A DNA stretch of 64,000 nt from DATGFB01 sp032160545 (GTDB lineage Bacteria > Actinomycetota > Actinomycetes > Mycobacteriales > Jatrophihabitantaceae): contig JAVHVN010000109.1 of NCBI GenBank assembly GCA_032160545.1, forward strand, positions 1 to 64,000. The letters are read 5' to 3'. Shown here piece after piece: positions 25,374 to 33,857 of the stretch; the stretch's first letter is position 1, and each line of letters opens with the position of its first letter. The notes beneath the pieces were generated by a model that saw only the letters and a list, made by a program, of their open reading frames with translations, searched no databases and was not told the origin of the DNA. The position numbers and the translations under genes were made by a program.

Positions 25374-25652
25374 ATGACGACCACCGCGCTGAATTCCGAC
25401 CAGATCGGCAAGCTCGGCATCGGCATCATCATCGCGATGGTGGTTGTCGGCGTTCTCCTCAGCCTCGTGATCACCGCGATCGTGGGCCGCCTGGTGATCC
25501 TGCTGGTCGTCGTGGTCCTCGCGGTGGTCGTCTGGCAGCAGCGCACCGAGATCAAGAACAAGGTGGCCGACTGCAAGCTGAACGGCACCTTCTTCGGCGT
25601 GCACGTCTCGGCGCCGAAGGATGTCATCTCCGCCTGCCATCGGACGGGCTGA
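25374..25652 (+). CDS. Small membrane protein (92 aa)
   Basis: A soluble N-terminus (about 1-14) is followed by a long hydrophobic region (about 15-53, probably two helices: IGIIIAMVVVGVLLSLVITA and RLVILLVVVVLAVVVW) and a C-terminal soluble tail with two cysteines (DCKLNGTFFGV, ISACHRTG). Start codon only 24 bp from divergent rnj; no RBS. It converges on dedA with a 3-bp gap. Function unknown. Confidence 0.65.
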   Translation: MTTTALNSDQIGKLGIGIIIAMVVVGVLLSLVITAIVGRLVILLVVVVLAVVVWQQRTEIKNKVADCKLNGTFFGVHVSAPKDVISACHRTG

Positions 25653-25655
25653 GCG

Positions 25656-26315
25656 CTACCGCTCGGACGCGCGCCGGCGGCCCCGCACGTAGTGGTACGC
25701 CGCGGGCAACAGCGACAGGACGACCACCGCGATCACGGCGACGTCCACGTAGCCCTTGTTGTCCTGCACAAACTTGATCTTGCCGAGTTGGTGCCCGAGC
25801 AGCAGCACGCCGTCGGCCCAGATGATGCCGCCGATGGCGCTGAACACCGCGTAGCGCGCGAAGTTCATGCGGGCGACACCTGCCATCACCGTCGCGACGG
25901 TGCGCACGATCGGGACGAACCGGCCGACGACGATCGTCCAGCTGCCGAACCGGTCGAAGAAGTCGCGTGACCTCGTGACGTACTCGGGGCGGAAGAAGCG
26001 CGAGTCGGGCCGGTCGAAGACCACCGGCCCCGCCCGGTACCCGATCACGTAGCCCACCAGGTTGCCGACGATCGCGGCCAGCGGGGCGACGATCAGGTAC
26101 GCCCCGAGCGAGGTCTTGATCGAACCTGTGGCGATCGAGATGCCCGCGGCGAACAGCAGCGTGTCACCGGGCAGGAAGAACCCGACCAGCAGCCCGCACT
26201 CGGCGAACAGGATGATCGCGAGCCCGACGAGGCCGAAACTCGAGAGCAGGTGGTCGGGGCTGATCGGGTTGGCGAGCACGGTGCCGGTCGCGGTGAGCGC
26301 GGCGGAGGTCGGCAT
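25656..26315 (-). CDS. DedA family membrane protein
   Basis: 219 aa. The DedA/SNARE-associated family includes lipid scramblases for undecaprenyl phosphate and phosphatidylethanolamine. The typical motifs are ECGLLVGFFLPGDTLLFAAG, GYVIGYRAG, the FFDRFGSWTIVVGRFVPIVRT amphipathic loop and the AGVARMNFARYAVFSAIGG segment. The ATG at 26315 has TACGCT 6 nt upstream and no RBS (leaderless pattern). It lies downstream of the sigma-factor gene on the same strand, separated by a nested hairpin. Confidence 0.92.
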   Translation of the reverse strand: MPTSAALTATGTVLANPISPDHLLSSFGLVGLAIILFAECGLLVGFFLPGDTLLFAAGISIATGSIKTSLGAYLIVAPLAAIVGNLVGYVIGYRAGPVVFDRPDSRFFRPEYVTRSRDFFDRFGSWTIVVGRFVPIVRTVATVMAGVARMNFARYAVFSAIGGIIWADGVLLLGHQLGKIKFVQDNKGYVDVAVIAVVVLSLLPAAYHYVRGRRRASER

Positions 26316-26343
26316 GTGGGCAGCGTACGGGTCAAGTTCCGGG

Positions 26344-26405
26344 CGTACCCCCGCCGTGCCCGACGGTGACTCGTGCCGGGCACCTCCCCGAATGGCGGGG
26401 GTACG
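26344..26405 (-). terminator. Nested stem-loop between sigma factor and dedA
   Basis: Outer perfect 12-bp arms CGTACCCCCGCC (26344-26355) / GGCGGGGGTACG (26394-26405) enclose an inner 7-bp hairpin GTGCCCG (26356-26362) / CGGGCAC (26377-26383) with a 14-nt loop and a 10-nt one-sided bulge. It may terminate the sigma-factor transcript. The bulged two-tier shape is more elaborate than the other terminators here, so another RNA function is possible. Confidence 0.55.
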
Positions 26406-26470
26406 TGGAACCGAGGCGGGCGGGCGCTGCAGGGAAGCGGCCCGCACGCCCCGGCGATCGGGGCCGTGGC

Positions 26471-27358
26471 TCAGCCGACGGCGGGCAACCGATAGGTGGT
26501 GTCGGTACCTCCGGCGGTGCCCTGCGCACGGGCGACGACGGCGGCGCAGTACGTGGCGCGGGCGTTGGCACGGCGGCGGCTGAGCGGCGACGCGCTCACC
26601 GCCGGCTCCGAGCCGGCGTTGACAGCGGCGAGCCCGGCGCGCAGCAGTTCGAGCGCCTCGGACCGCAGTTGCGACACGCGGGACTCGGTCACCCCGAACT
26701 CGGCCGCGATGTCGCCCATGCGCCGCTGGCCGAAGAAGTACTCCTCGACGACGGTCCGCAACCGGTCGGGCAGCTCGGTGATCGCGTCGCGCAGTTGCGC
26801 CAGCGTCTCGCGCTGCATCAGCGCGCTCTCCGGGTCGTCGTGAGACACCGGCAGTTCGGTGCGCCGCTGCGGCGTCAGCGCCTCGACGCTGAGCAGGCCG
26901 GCGCGGTGGACGTCCTGCTGGACGGCGGCGACGTCGCGCTCGGTGAGGCCGAGTTCGGCCGCGATCTCGGTGCGGGTGGGGGTGCGGCCGAGTGCGTAGA
27001 CGAGCTTGTCGCGGGCGCCCTCGACCTCGCGTGCCCGGGTGCGGACGGCCCGGCTGGCCCAGTCCATCGAGCGCAGCTCGTCGGTGATGGCGCCGCGGAT
27101 CCGGATGCCGGCGAAGGAGGTGAACGGCACGCCGCGCGCGGAGTCGAAGCTCTGGGCGGCCATGGTGAGCGCGAGCATGCCGGCGGACAGGAGGTCGTCC
27201 CGGTTGACGTGCGCAGGGACCCGGCCGAGCGCCTCGCGGACGATGTGGCCGACGAGGGGCAGGTGGCTGGTGATCAGCTCGTCCGCCTCGACGTGATCAT
27301 CGCTTTCGGCACGGGCGTGCCGCGGGCGGGCCGAGAGGGCCGGAAGAGTGAGCGTCAC
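26471..27358 (-). CDS. FliA/WhiG-type RNA polymerase sigma factor
   Basis: 295 aa from the GTG at 27358, selected because GGAGG (27364-27368) is 5 nt upstream; the frame is open further. Region 2: HLPLVGHIVREALGRVPAHV, DDLLSAGMLAL, PFTSFAGIRIRGAITDELRS, WASRAVR. Region 3 follows (GRTPTRTEIAAELGLTERDV). Region 4: LPDRLRTVVEEYFFGQRRMG and IAAEFGVTESRVSQLRSEA. The order and motifs are those of FliA/WhiG (motility or sporulation) sigma factors. An Ala/Arg tail of about 45 residues is extra. Divergent from a FlgN-like gene, which favours a motility connection; no other flagellar gene is in the window. Confidence 0.88.
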   Translation of the reverse strand: MTLTLPALSARPRHARAESDDHVEADELITSHLPLVGHIVREALGRVPAHVNRDDLLSAGMLALTMAAQSFDSARGVPFTSFAGIRIRGAITDELRSMDWASRAVRTRAREVEGARDKLVYALGRTPTRTEIAAELGLTERDVAAVQQDVHRAGLLSVEALTPQRRTELPVSHDDPESALMQRETLAQLRDAITELPDRLRTVVEEYFFGQRRMGDIAAEFGVTESRVSQLRSEALELLRAGLAAVNAGSEPAVSASPLSRRRANARATYCAAVVARAQGTAGGTDTTYRLPAVG

Positions 27359-27568
27359 GTGAGCCTCCGAGGGGCCGGTCCGGCTTGACGCCGGACTGCT
27401 ATAGGTCCCCCGCAGGACCGCTTCCGGCCTTGGCCGGCTGCTCACGGAGCGTCTGTTAGATCCGTGTGAAGTGAGACTCTGACACATACGGACGATCAAG
27501 GCAAGGGACGTTCATCCGAACGGTGCAAGTCCGCTCAACCAACGCGTTCGGCGGCCGATGGCTGAGGC
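27359..27568. promoter_or_regulatory. Divergent region between sigma factor and FlgN-like gene
   Basis: 210 bp. It contains the sigma-factor RBS and a hairpin GTCCGGC-TTGAC-GCCGGAC (27378-27396), which would lie in the sigma-factor leader. An AT-richer part at about 27440-27500 probably holds the promoters. No known riboswitch consensus is recognised. Confidence 0.4.
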
Positions 27569-28015
27569 ATGCCGAACTCCGACTACGCCCACCCGGTCGG
27601 AGACGGAACCAAGATCACGCAGGGCCGCACCCACAGCACCGGCTTCGCCGCGGTATGCGCCGTGCTCTGGGCCGAACGCGACCTGCTCGGGTCGCTCGCG
27701 CGCACGGTGGTCGTCGGCCGGCTCGCCGGGACCCCGTCCGGGACGGGCGTGGTCCTGACGCCACGCCGGCCGGTAGCGGGGCAGCGCTTGGTGATCGAAC
27801 GGCTGCGCCTGCAGGAAGTGCTGCGGGCGTCGGTCGTCGACGCGGCGGTTGGACCGCTCACCGGACCGATGACCCTCGCCGAGCTTGCGGCGCGGGCCCC
27901 GGAGCCGTGGTCGACGATGCTGATGGACCATCGCGCCGCGCTGTGCGGGCTGGTCGCCGACCTCGACTCCCTGGCCGTCCTGAGCCAGTTGTCGCTCACC
28001 GAGTTCCTGGCCTGA
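27569..28015 (+). CDS. FlgN-like protein (putative flagellar chaperone family)
   Basis: 148 aa from the ATG at 27569; a GTG at 27662 could be the real start. From there the protein reads VLWAERDLLGSLARTVVVGR, RLRLQEVLRASVVDAA, LAELAARAPEPWSTMLMDHR and AALCGLVADLDSLAV. This follows the layout of actinobacterial FlgN-like proteins (LWRERELLE ... REVE.VL ... APEPW ... HR.A). FlgN chaperones hook-associated proteins. No strong RBS. The link is a family-pattern match and is uncertain. Position beside a FliA/WhiG-type sigma factor supports it. Confidence 0.5.
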   Translation: MPNSDYAHPVGDGTKITQGRTHSTGFAAVCAVLWAERDLLGSLARTVVVGRLAGTPSGTGVVLTPRRPVAGQRLVIERLRLQEVLRASVVDAAVGPLTGPMTLAELAARAPEPWSTMLMDHRAALCGLVADLDSLAVLSQLSLTEFLA

Positions 28016-28109
28016 ACCGCGCGCTCGACGCCTCGCTCGGCTGCGGGCGGACGCTGCGGAATACTCGAGCGTGCCGACCGAGAACCGTCGAATCCGTCAG
28101 GAGCTTCCG

Positions 28110-29138
28110 ATGCCCATCGCCACGCCCGAGGTCTACGCCGACATGCTCGACCGAGCGAAGCAGGGTGGTTTCGCGTACCCGGCCATCAACGTCACCTCGT
28201 CCGAGACGGTGAATGCTGCGCTGCGCGGGTTCGCCGACGCCGGCAGCGACGGCATCATCCAGGTATCGACCGGTGGCGCGGAGTTCTCCTCCGGCACCCG
28301 CGTGAAGGAGATGGTCACCGGAGCCGTCGCGCTCGCCGAGTTCGCGAACGCGGTCGCCGGCAAGTACCCGATCAACGTCGCGCTGCACACCGACCACTGC
28401 CCGAAGGACAAGCTCGACGGCTACGTCCGCCCGCTGCTCGCGCTGTCACAGGAGCGGGTCGACCGCGGCGAGCAGCCGCTGTTCCAGTCGCACATGTGGG
28501 ACGGCTCGGCGATCGACCTCGACGAGAACCTGCAGATCGCGGCCGAGCTGCTCGAGAAGGCCGCGAAGGCGCGGATCATCCTCGAGGTCGAGATCGGCGT
28601 GGTCGGCGGCGAGGAGGACGGCGTCGTCGGCGAGATGAACGAGAAGCTGTACACGACGCCGGGCGATGCGCTGCACACCGCCGAGGTGCTCGGCGTCGGC
28701 GAGAAGGGCCGCTACCTGCTGGCCGCGACGTTCGGCAACGTGCACGGGGTCTACAAGCCGGGCAACGTGAAGCTGCGCCCAGAGATCCTGAAGGAGCTCC
28801 AGGACGCGGTCGGCAAGAAGCTCGGCAAGGACAAGCCGTTCGACCTGGTGTTCCACGGGGGGTCCGGTTCGGCGCTCGAAGAGATCCGCGAGGCCGTCTC
28901 GTACGGCGTCGTGAAGATGAACGTCGACACCGACACCCAGTACGCCTTCACCCGCGAGATCGCCGGTCACATGTTCACCAACTACGACGGCGTCCTGAAG
29001 GTCGACGGCGAGGTCGGCAACAAGAAGGCCTACGACCCGCGCTCCTACCTCAAGCTCGCCGAGACCGGCATGGCTGCCCGCGTGACGAAGGCGTGCCAGG
29101 ACCTGCTGTCGGCCGGTAAGGCCCCGTCGGTCTCCTGA
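28110..29138 (+). CDS. fba: Class II fructose-bisphosphate aldolase
   Basis: 342 aa from the ATG at 28110 (AGGAG 28099-28103, 6 nt spacing). Zn-dependent cleavage of fructose-1,6-bisphosphate in glycolysis. Metal and catalytic motifs are visible: ALHTDHCPKD, QSHMWDGSA, LEVEIGVVGGEEDG, FGNVHGVY, VFHGGSGS and KMNVDTDTQYAFTR. Full length. An AATACT box near 28060 could drive it with a short leader. Followed, as in mycobacteria, by a DUF3151 gene and purA on the same strand. Confidence 0.97.
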   Translation: MPIATPEVYADMLDRAKQGGFAYPAINVTSSETVNAALRGFADAGSDGIIQVSTGGAEFSSGTRVKEMVTGAVALAEFANAVAGKYPINVALHTDHCPKDKLDGYVRPLLALSQERVDRGEQPLFQSHMWDGSAIDLDENLQIAAELLEKAAKARIILEVEIGVVGGEEDGVVGEMNEKLYTTPGDALHTAEVLGVGEKGRYLLAATFGNVHGVYKPGNVKLRPEILKELQDAVGKKLGKDKPFDLVFHGGSGSALEEIREAVSYGVVKMNVDTDTQYAFTREIAGHMFTNYDGVLKVDGEVGNKKAYDPRSYLKLAETGMAARVTKACQDLLSAGKAPSVS

Positions 29139-29144
29139 ACCGCG

Positions 29145-29268
29145 ACGCGGGCTCGATCTCGTGCCGCTGCGGGCAACGACGAACGCGGCCAGCCCGCCGA
29201 GCGCGACCAGTGCCGCGGCGACCGACAAACCGAGCTTGTAGCCGCTGAGGAACGCGTCGACGGGCGGG
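29145..29268 (-). pseudogene. Possible remnant of an MFS transporter C-terminus
   Basis: About 40 codons on the minus strand read VDAFLSGYKLGLSVAAALVA and on to LGGLAAFVVARSGTRS. This resembles the last helix and tail of DHA2-type MFS exporters. No upstream transporter sequence continues from it and no proper stop ends it. If real, it is a decayed fragment left between fba and the DUF3151 gene. Confidence 0.3.
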
Positions 29269-29339
29269 TGGCCGGTGCGCGGGCGACGCGGGCGACCGTC
29301 CCGCGTTCCTGACCGCGCGGGCACGGCAGAATCGGCGCC

Positions 29340-29744
29340 ATGACTGGATTCGGCAACCTGCTCGCACCGCCCACGCGCCTCCCCGAGGATCCGGCGGTGG
29401 CCCTGCTCGCCGCGGGCGACGACCCCGCCGCGGTCGCCGCGAGGTACCCGACGTCGTCCGCGGCGTGGGCATCGCTCGCCGAGAGCGCACTCGCCGGCGG
29501 GCGCACGATCGAGGCGTACGCGTATGCCCGCACCGGCTATCACCGCGGTCTCGACGCCCTGCGTCGCGCGGGCTGGAAGGGACAGGGTCCGGTGCCCTGG
29601 GCCCACGAGCCGAACCAGGGCTTCCTGCGCGCGGTGAACGCGTTGTCGAGCGCGGCCGCGATCATCGGTGAAGACGCCGAGGCGCAGCGCTGCGCCCAGT
29701 TGCTGACCGACAGCGACCCCGAGGCGGCCGTGCACCTGAGCTGA
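29340..29744 (+). CDS. DUF3151 family protein
   Basis: 134 aa. Actinobacteria-specific family: NLLAPPTRLPEDPAVALLAA, AWASLAESALAGGRTIEAYA and YARTGYHRGLDALRRAGWKG. A TPR-like helical fold is likely. Function unknown. Its place between fba and purA is conserved in mycobacteria. A CAGAAT box 7 nt before the ATG and no RBS indicate a leaderless start. Confidence 0.88.
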   Translation: MTGFGNLLAPPTRLPEDPAVALLAAGDDPAAVAARYPTSSAAWASLAESALAGGRTIEAYAYARTGYHRGLDALRRAGWKGQGPVPWAHEPNQGFLRAVNALSSAAAIIGEDAEAQRCAQLLTDSDPEAAVHLS

Positions 29745-29817
29745 GTCGCGCTGGGCAGACCGTCCTGGTTGCTAGCCTGCATCCCGCCCGTGACCGCGAA
29801 CCGCAGGAGGCGACGGC

Positions 29818-31104
29818 ATGCCCGCAATAGTTCTCGTCGGCGCCCAGTGGGGCGACGAAGGCAAGGGCAAGGCTACCGATCTGCTCGGCAGCCGGGTCGA
29901 TGCCGTCGTCAAGTTCAACGGTGGCAACAACGCCGGGCACACCATCGTCATCGGTCACGAGAAGTACGCGCTGCACCTGCTGCCGTCCGGCATCCTGACG
30001 CCGGGCTGCACGCCGATCATCGGCAACGGCGTGGTCGTCGACCTCGGTGTCCTGTTCGAGGAGATCGACGCCCTCGAGGCACGTGGTGTCGACACCACGA
30101 AGCTGGTCGTCAGCAGCGCGGCGCACGTCATCGCCTCGTACAACCGCACCCTCGACAAGGTGACCGAGCGCTTCCTCGGCAGCAGCCGTATCGGCACCAC
30201 CGGTCGCGGCATCGGGCCGACGTACGCCGACAAGATGGCGCGCGTCGGAATCCGGATCCAGGACCTGTTCGACGAGGACGTCCTGCGGGCCAAGGTGAGC
30301 GGAGCGCTCAGCCTCAAGAACCAGATCCTGGTGAAGATCTACAACCGCAAGGCCATCGAGGTCGAGGCCGTCGTCGAGGAGCTTCTCGGCTACGCCGACC
30401 GGCTGCGCCCGATGGTCACCGACACGACGCTGCTGCTCGACACGATGCTCGGCGCGGGCAAGACCGTCGTCCTCGAGGCGGGGCAGGCGACGCTGCTCGA
30501 CGTCGACCACGGCACCTACCCGTTCGTCACCTCGTCGAGCGCGACGGCCGGCGGGGCCTGCACCGGCAGCGGCATCCCACCGACCCGCATCAGCCGGGTG
30601 ATCGCGATCTTGAAGGCGTACACCACGCGCGTCGGCGAAGGCCCGTTCCCGACCGAACTGCTGGACGACAAGGGCGAGGCGCTGCGTCTCGCCGGAGCCG
30701 AGTTCGGGACGACGACAGGGCGGCCGCGGCGGTGTGGCTGGTTCGACGCGCCGATCGGGCGCTACGCCGCGCGCATCAACGGCGTCACCGACTTCGTCGT
30801 CACCAAGCTCGACGTGCTCACCGGGATGCCCGAGGTGCCGGTCTGCGTGGCGTACGACATCGACGGGGTGCGGCACGACGAGCTGCCGATGACGCAGGCG
30901 GAATTCGCTCGGGCCGTCCCGATCTACGAGACCTTCCCCGGGTGGGACGAGGACATCTCGACGGCCCGCAGCCTCGAGGAGCTGCCCCGCAACGCGCGCG
31001 ACTACCTGGCAGCGCTGGAGTCGATGATCGGTGTGCGGATCTCGGCGGTCGGCGTCGGGCCCGGCCGGGACGAGACGATCGCGGTGCACGACCTGCTCGA
31101 CTGA
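29818..31104 (+). CDS. purA: Adenylosuccinate synthase
   Basis: 428 aa. It converts IMP, GTP and aspartate to adenylosuccinate. The start MPAIVLVGAQWGDEGKGKAT carries the glycine-rich GTP loop. FNGGNNAGHT, GRGIGPTYADK, STSSATAGGA-like VTSSSATAGGACTG, FPTEL and TGRPRRCGWFDA motifs are intact. AGGAGG is 7 nt upstream of the ATG. Expected length. Confidence 0.97.
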   Translation: MPAIVLVGAQWGDEGKGKATDLLGSRVDAVVKFNGGNNAGHTIVIGHEKYALHLLPSGILTPGCTPIIGNGVVVDLGVLFEEIDALEARGVDTTKLVVSSAAHVIASYNRTLDKVTERFLGSSRIGTTGRGIGPTYADKMARVGIRIQDLFDEDVLRAKVSGALSLKNQILVKIYNRKAIEVEAVVEELLGYADRLRPMVTDTTLLLDTMLGAGKTVVLEAGQATLLDVDHGTYPFVTSSSATAGGACTGSGIPPTRISRVIAILKAYTTRVGEGPFPTELLDDKGEALRLAGAEFGTTTGRPRRCGWFDAPIGRYAARINGVTDFVVTKLDVLTGMPEVPVCVAYDIDGVRHDELPMTQAEFARAVPIYETFPGWDEDISTARSLEELPRNARDYLAALESMIGVRISAVGVGPGRDETIAVHDLLD

Positions 31105-31143
31105 TACGGGACGTCCTCAGTATCCGGGGCGCAGAATCCGGGA

Positions 31144-32526
31144 ATGCACCGGCGGCGGCTCTGCATCGTGCTCGCCGCGCTGGCGCTCGCCGGCTGCACC
31201 TCGAACCGGCCGAGCGACCCAGCAGCCTCGTCCTCGTCCCGGACCCCGACCTCGTCGCCGGGCACCTCATCGCCCACCCCGGCGCCGGCCGACTGGCCGA
31301 CGTATCACGGCGACGCGTTGCGCACCGGGGTGTCGACGACGATGCCGCCCGTGTCGGGCGCCCCGGTGCGCAGTCAGGCGGTCGGCCTGGACGGCGCGGC
31401 CTACGCATCGCCGATCGTCGCCGGCGGTCGGGTCTACGTCGCCACCGAGAACGACACCGTCTACGCCCTGACGACTGACGGGCACCAGCTGTGGAAGGCG
31501 CATCTCGGCGAACCGTCACCCGCCGGCGAGCGCCCGTGCGGCAACATCGACCCGCTGGGCATCACCGGGACGCCCGTCTACAGCGGGGGCGTCGTCTACG
31601 TCGCCGCCGGGTACGGCGGTCCGGTGCGACACGAACTCGTGGCACTGGACGCCGCCACCGGGGCGGTGCGCTGGCGCAAGGGCATCGACCTGCCCGGCGC
31701 CGATCCGGTCGTCATGCAGGAGCGCGGCGCGCTGGCGGTCACCGCCGGACGGGTGTGGGTGCCGTTCGGCGGCCTCAACGGCGATTGCGGTGACTACAAG
31801 GGCCGTGTCGTCGGGGTGCCGCTCGACGGCGAGGGGAACGCGATCGCGTACACCGTGCCGACTACGCGGGAAGCGGGTATCTGGACGCCGCCCGGGCCGT
31901 CCGTCGACGATCGCGGCCGCCTGCTCGTCGCCGTCGGCAACGGCGCGTCGGTGCAGGGCGACCCGTACGACTTCAGTGACTCGGTGCTGGCCATCAGCCC
32001 CGAGGCGAAGCTGCTGGACTCGTTCTCGCCGGCGACGTGGGCCAGCGACAACGCGGGTGACCGCGACCTCGGGTCGCAAGGGCCGGCGGTCGTGGGCAAG
32101 TGGGTCTTCACGGCCGGCAAGTCGGGAACCGCGTACGTGCTGCGGCTGGACCGTCTTGGTGGCGTCGGTGGCCAGGTCAGCGAGGCGGACCTGTGCAGGT
32201 CGTTCGGCGGGACCGCCGTGGTGGGCGACGTCGTCTACGTGCCGTGCACCGACGGGCTGCGCGCGGTGCGCATCGACGGCGCCGGGCAGCTGCACGTGCT
32301 GTGGCACGCCGACGGATCGATCACGGGGTCGCCGGTCGTCGGCGGTGGCCGCATCTGGGCACTGGACACCGGCGCCGGCGTGTTGCACGCACTCGACCCG
32401 GACACCGGTCGGTCGACGGGCAGCGTCGAGGTCGGCCGCGTCAACCGGTTCGCGACCCCTGCGCTGTACGGGCGCCAGGCCTTCGTCCCGACCCTCGCCG
32501 GTATGGCGGTGGTCGCGACCTCGTGA
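31144..32526 (+). CDS. Lipoprotein with PQQ-like beta-propeller repeats
   Basis: 460 aa. N-terminal lipobox LALAGC (Cys at about 19) is followed by a Ser/Pro/Thr-rich linker, then a repeat domain from about 50 to the end with recurrent strands such as GRVYVATENDTVYALTTDGH, YVAAGYG, VALDAATGAVRWRKG and IWALDTGAGVLHALD. These are quinoprotein-type blades. It is expected on the outer face of the membrane. No catalytic residues are evident, so a binding or scaffold role is likely. CAGAAT-N6-ATG suggests leaderless translation. Confidence 0.85.
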   Translation: MHRRRLCIVLAALALAGCTSNRPSDPAASSSSRTPTSSPGTSSPTPAPADWPTYHGDALRTGVSTTMPPVSGAPVRSQAVGLDGAAYASPIVAGGRVYVATENDTVYALTTDGHQLWKAHLGEPSPAGERPCGNIDPLGITGTPVYSGGVVYVAAGYGGPVRHELVALDAATGAVRWRKGIDLPGADPVVMQERGALAVTAGRVWVPFGGLNGDCGDYKGRVVGVPLDGEGNAIAYTVPTTREAGIWTPPGPSVDDRGRLLVAVGNGASVQGDPYDFSDSVLAISPEAKLLDSFSPATWASDNAGDRDLGSQGPAVVGKWVFTAGKSGTAYVLRLDRLGGVGGQVSEADLCRSFGGTAVVGDVVYVPCTDGLRAVRIDGAGQLHVLWHADGSITGSPVVGGGRIWALDTGAGVLHALDPDTGRSTGSVEVGRVNRFATPALYGRQAFVPTLAGMAVVATS

Positions 32527-32554
32527 GGCGGGCCCGTGGGTAGGCTCGGCGACC

Positions 32555-33796
32555 GTGCGCGTCCTCGTCATCGGCTCCGGCGCGCGCGAACACGCGCTCT
32601 GCCTCGCCCTCGCGGGCGACCCGACCGTGACCGCGCTCGTCTGCGCCCCGGGCAACGCGGGGACCGCCGCGATCGCCGAGCAGCGCGGCGTGGACGCGAC
32701 CGATGGTGCCGCGGTCGCGGCCCTTGCCGCCGAGCTCGAGTCGGATCTGGTGGTCATCGGCCCCGAGGCCCCTCTCGTAGCCGGGGTCGCCGACGCCGTT
32801 CGCGGCGGGGGCATCGCGTGCTTCGGGCCCTCTGCCGCTGCGGCCCGGCTCGAGGGCAGCAAGGCCTTCGCAAAGGACGTCATGGCGGCCGCCGGCGTGC
32901 CGACGGCTGCGGCCCGCCTGTGTGTCACGCCCGAGGAGGCGACGTCCGCACTGGACGCGTTCGGCCCGCCCTACGTCGTCAAGGACGACGGCCTCGCGGC
33001 CGGCAAGGGCGTGGTCGTGACCACCGATCGCGACGAGGCGCTCGCCCACGCCGCCGCGTGCGGGCGAGTGGTGATCGAGGAGTACCTCGACGGGCCCGAG
33101 GTGTCGCTGTTCTGCCTGACCGACGGTGCTGCGGTCGTCCCGTTGCTGCCCGCGCAGGACTTCAAGCGCATCGGTGACGGCGACACCGGCCCGAACACAG
33201 GCGGCATGGGCGCGTACGCACCCCTCCCGTGGCTGCCCGCAGGCACCGTCGACGACGTGGTGCGGACGGTCGCGCAGCCGACGGTCGACGAGCTGGCCCG
33301 GCGCGGCACGCCGTTCGCGGGACTGCTGTACGTCGGGCTCGCGATGACGGCGAAGGGGCCGCGCGTCGTGGAGTTCAACGCCCGCTTCGGCGACCCCGAG
33401 ACGCAGGTGGTGCTCGCGCTGCTCGAGACACCGCTCGGGGAGCTGTTGTACGCCGCCGCGACGGGGCGGCTCGCCGCCCGCGCTCCGCTGCAGTGGCGTT
33501 CCGGAGCGGCGGTCACGGTCGTGCTCGCCGCGGCCGGCTATCCGGGAACGCCTCGCACCGGTGACGTGATCACCGGCAGCGACCAGGACGGCGTCATCCA
33601 CGCCGGAACCCGTCGACGTGACGACGGGGCTGTCGTCTCCTCCGGCGGTCGCGTGCTGTCGGTGACCGCGACGGGGGAGTCGCTCGCCGAGGCCCGTCGC
33701 CGCGCCTACGACCTGGTGGGGCACGTCGAACTGCCCGGCCGCCGGTACCGCACCGACATCGCCCTGCGAGCCGAGCGCGACGAGATCGCGGTCTGA
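32555..33796 (+). CDS. purD: Phosphoribosylamine-glycine ligase
   Basis: 413 aa from the GTG at 32555. ATP-grasp enzyme of purine synthesis: VLVIGSGAREHAL at the N-terminus, VIGPEAPLVAGVAD, VVKDDGLAAGKGV, GPEVSLFCLTDG, DGDTGPNTGGMGAY and VEFNARFGDPETQ. Full length. A TAGGCT box lies 8 nt upstream with no RBS. It is followed by purB after 61 bp. Confidence 0.97.
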   Translation: MRVLVIGSGAREHALCLALAGDPTVTALVCAPGNAGTAAIAEQRGVDATDGAAVAALAAELESDLVVIGPEAPLVAGVADAVRGGGIACFGPSAAAARLEGSKAFAKDVMAAAGVPTAAARLCVTPEEATSALDAFGPPYVVKDDGLAAGKGVVVTTDRDEALAHAAACGRVVIEEYLDGPEVSLFCLTDGAAVVPLLPAQDFKRIGDGDTGPNTGGMGAYAPLPWLPAGTVDDVVRTVAQPTVDELARRGTPFAGLLYVGLAMTAKGPRVVEFNARFGDPETQVVLALLETPLGELLYAAATGRLAARAPLQWRSGAAVTVVLAAAGYPGTPRTGDVITGSDQDGVIHAGTRRRDDGAVVSSGGRVLSVTATGESLAEARRRAYDLVGHVELPGRRYRTDIALRAERDEIAV

Positions 33797-33857
33797 CCCC
33801 GAGCCCTGCTCCGGTGGCCGGACGGCGCCGAACGGCGGCGGCTGGGAGAATGGCGCT

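Noticed and set aside
27359..27568. Riboswitch before the sigma factor
   Set aside because: Only a simple hairpin is visible; no conserved aptamer core (cobalamin, c-di-GMP, ydaO) could be matched.
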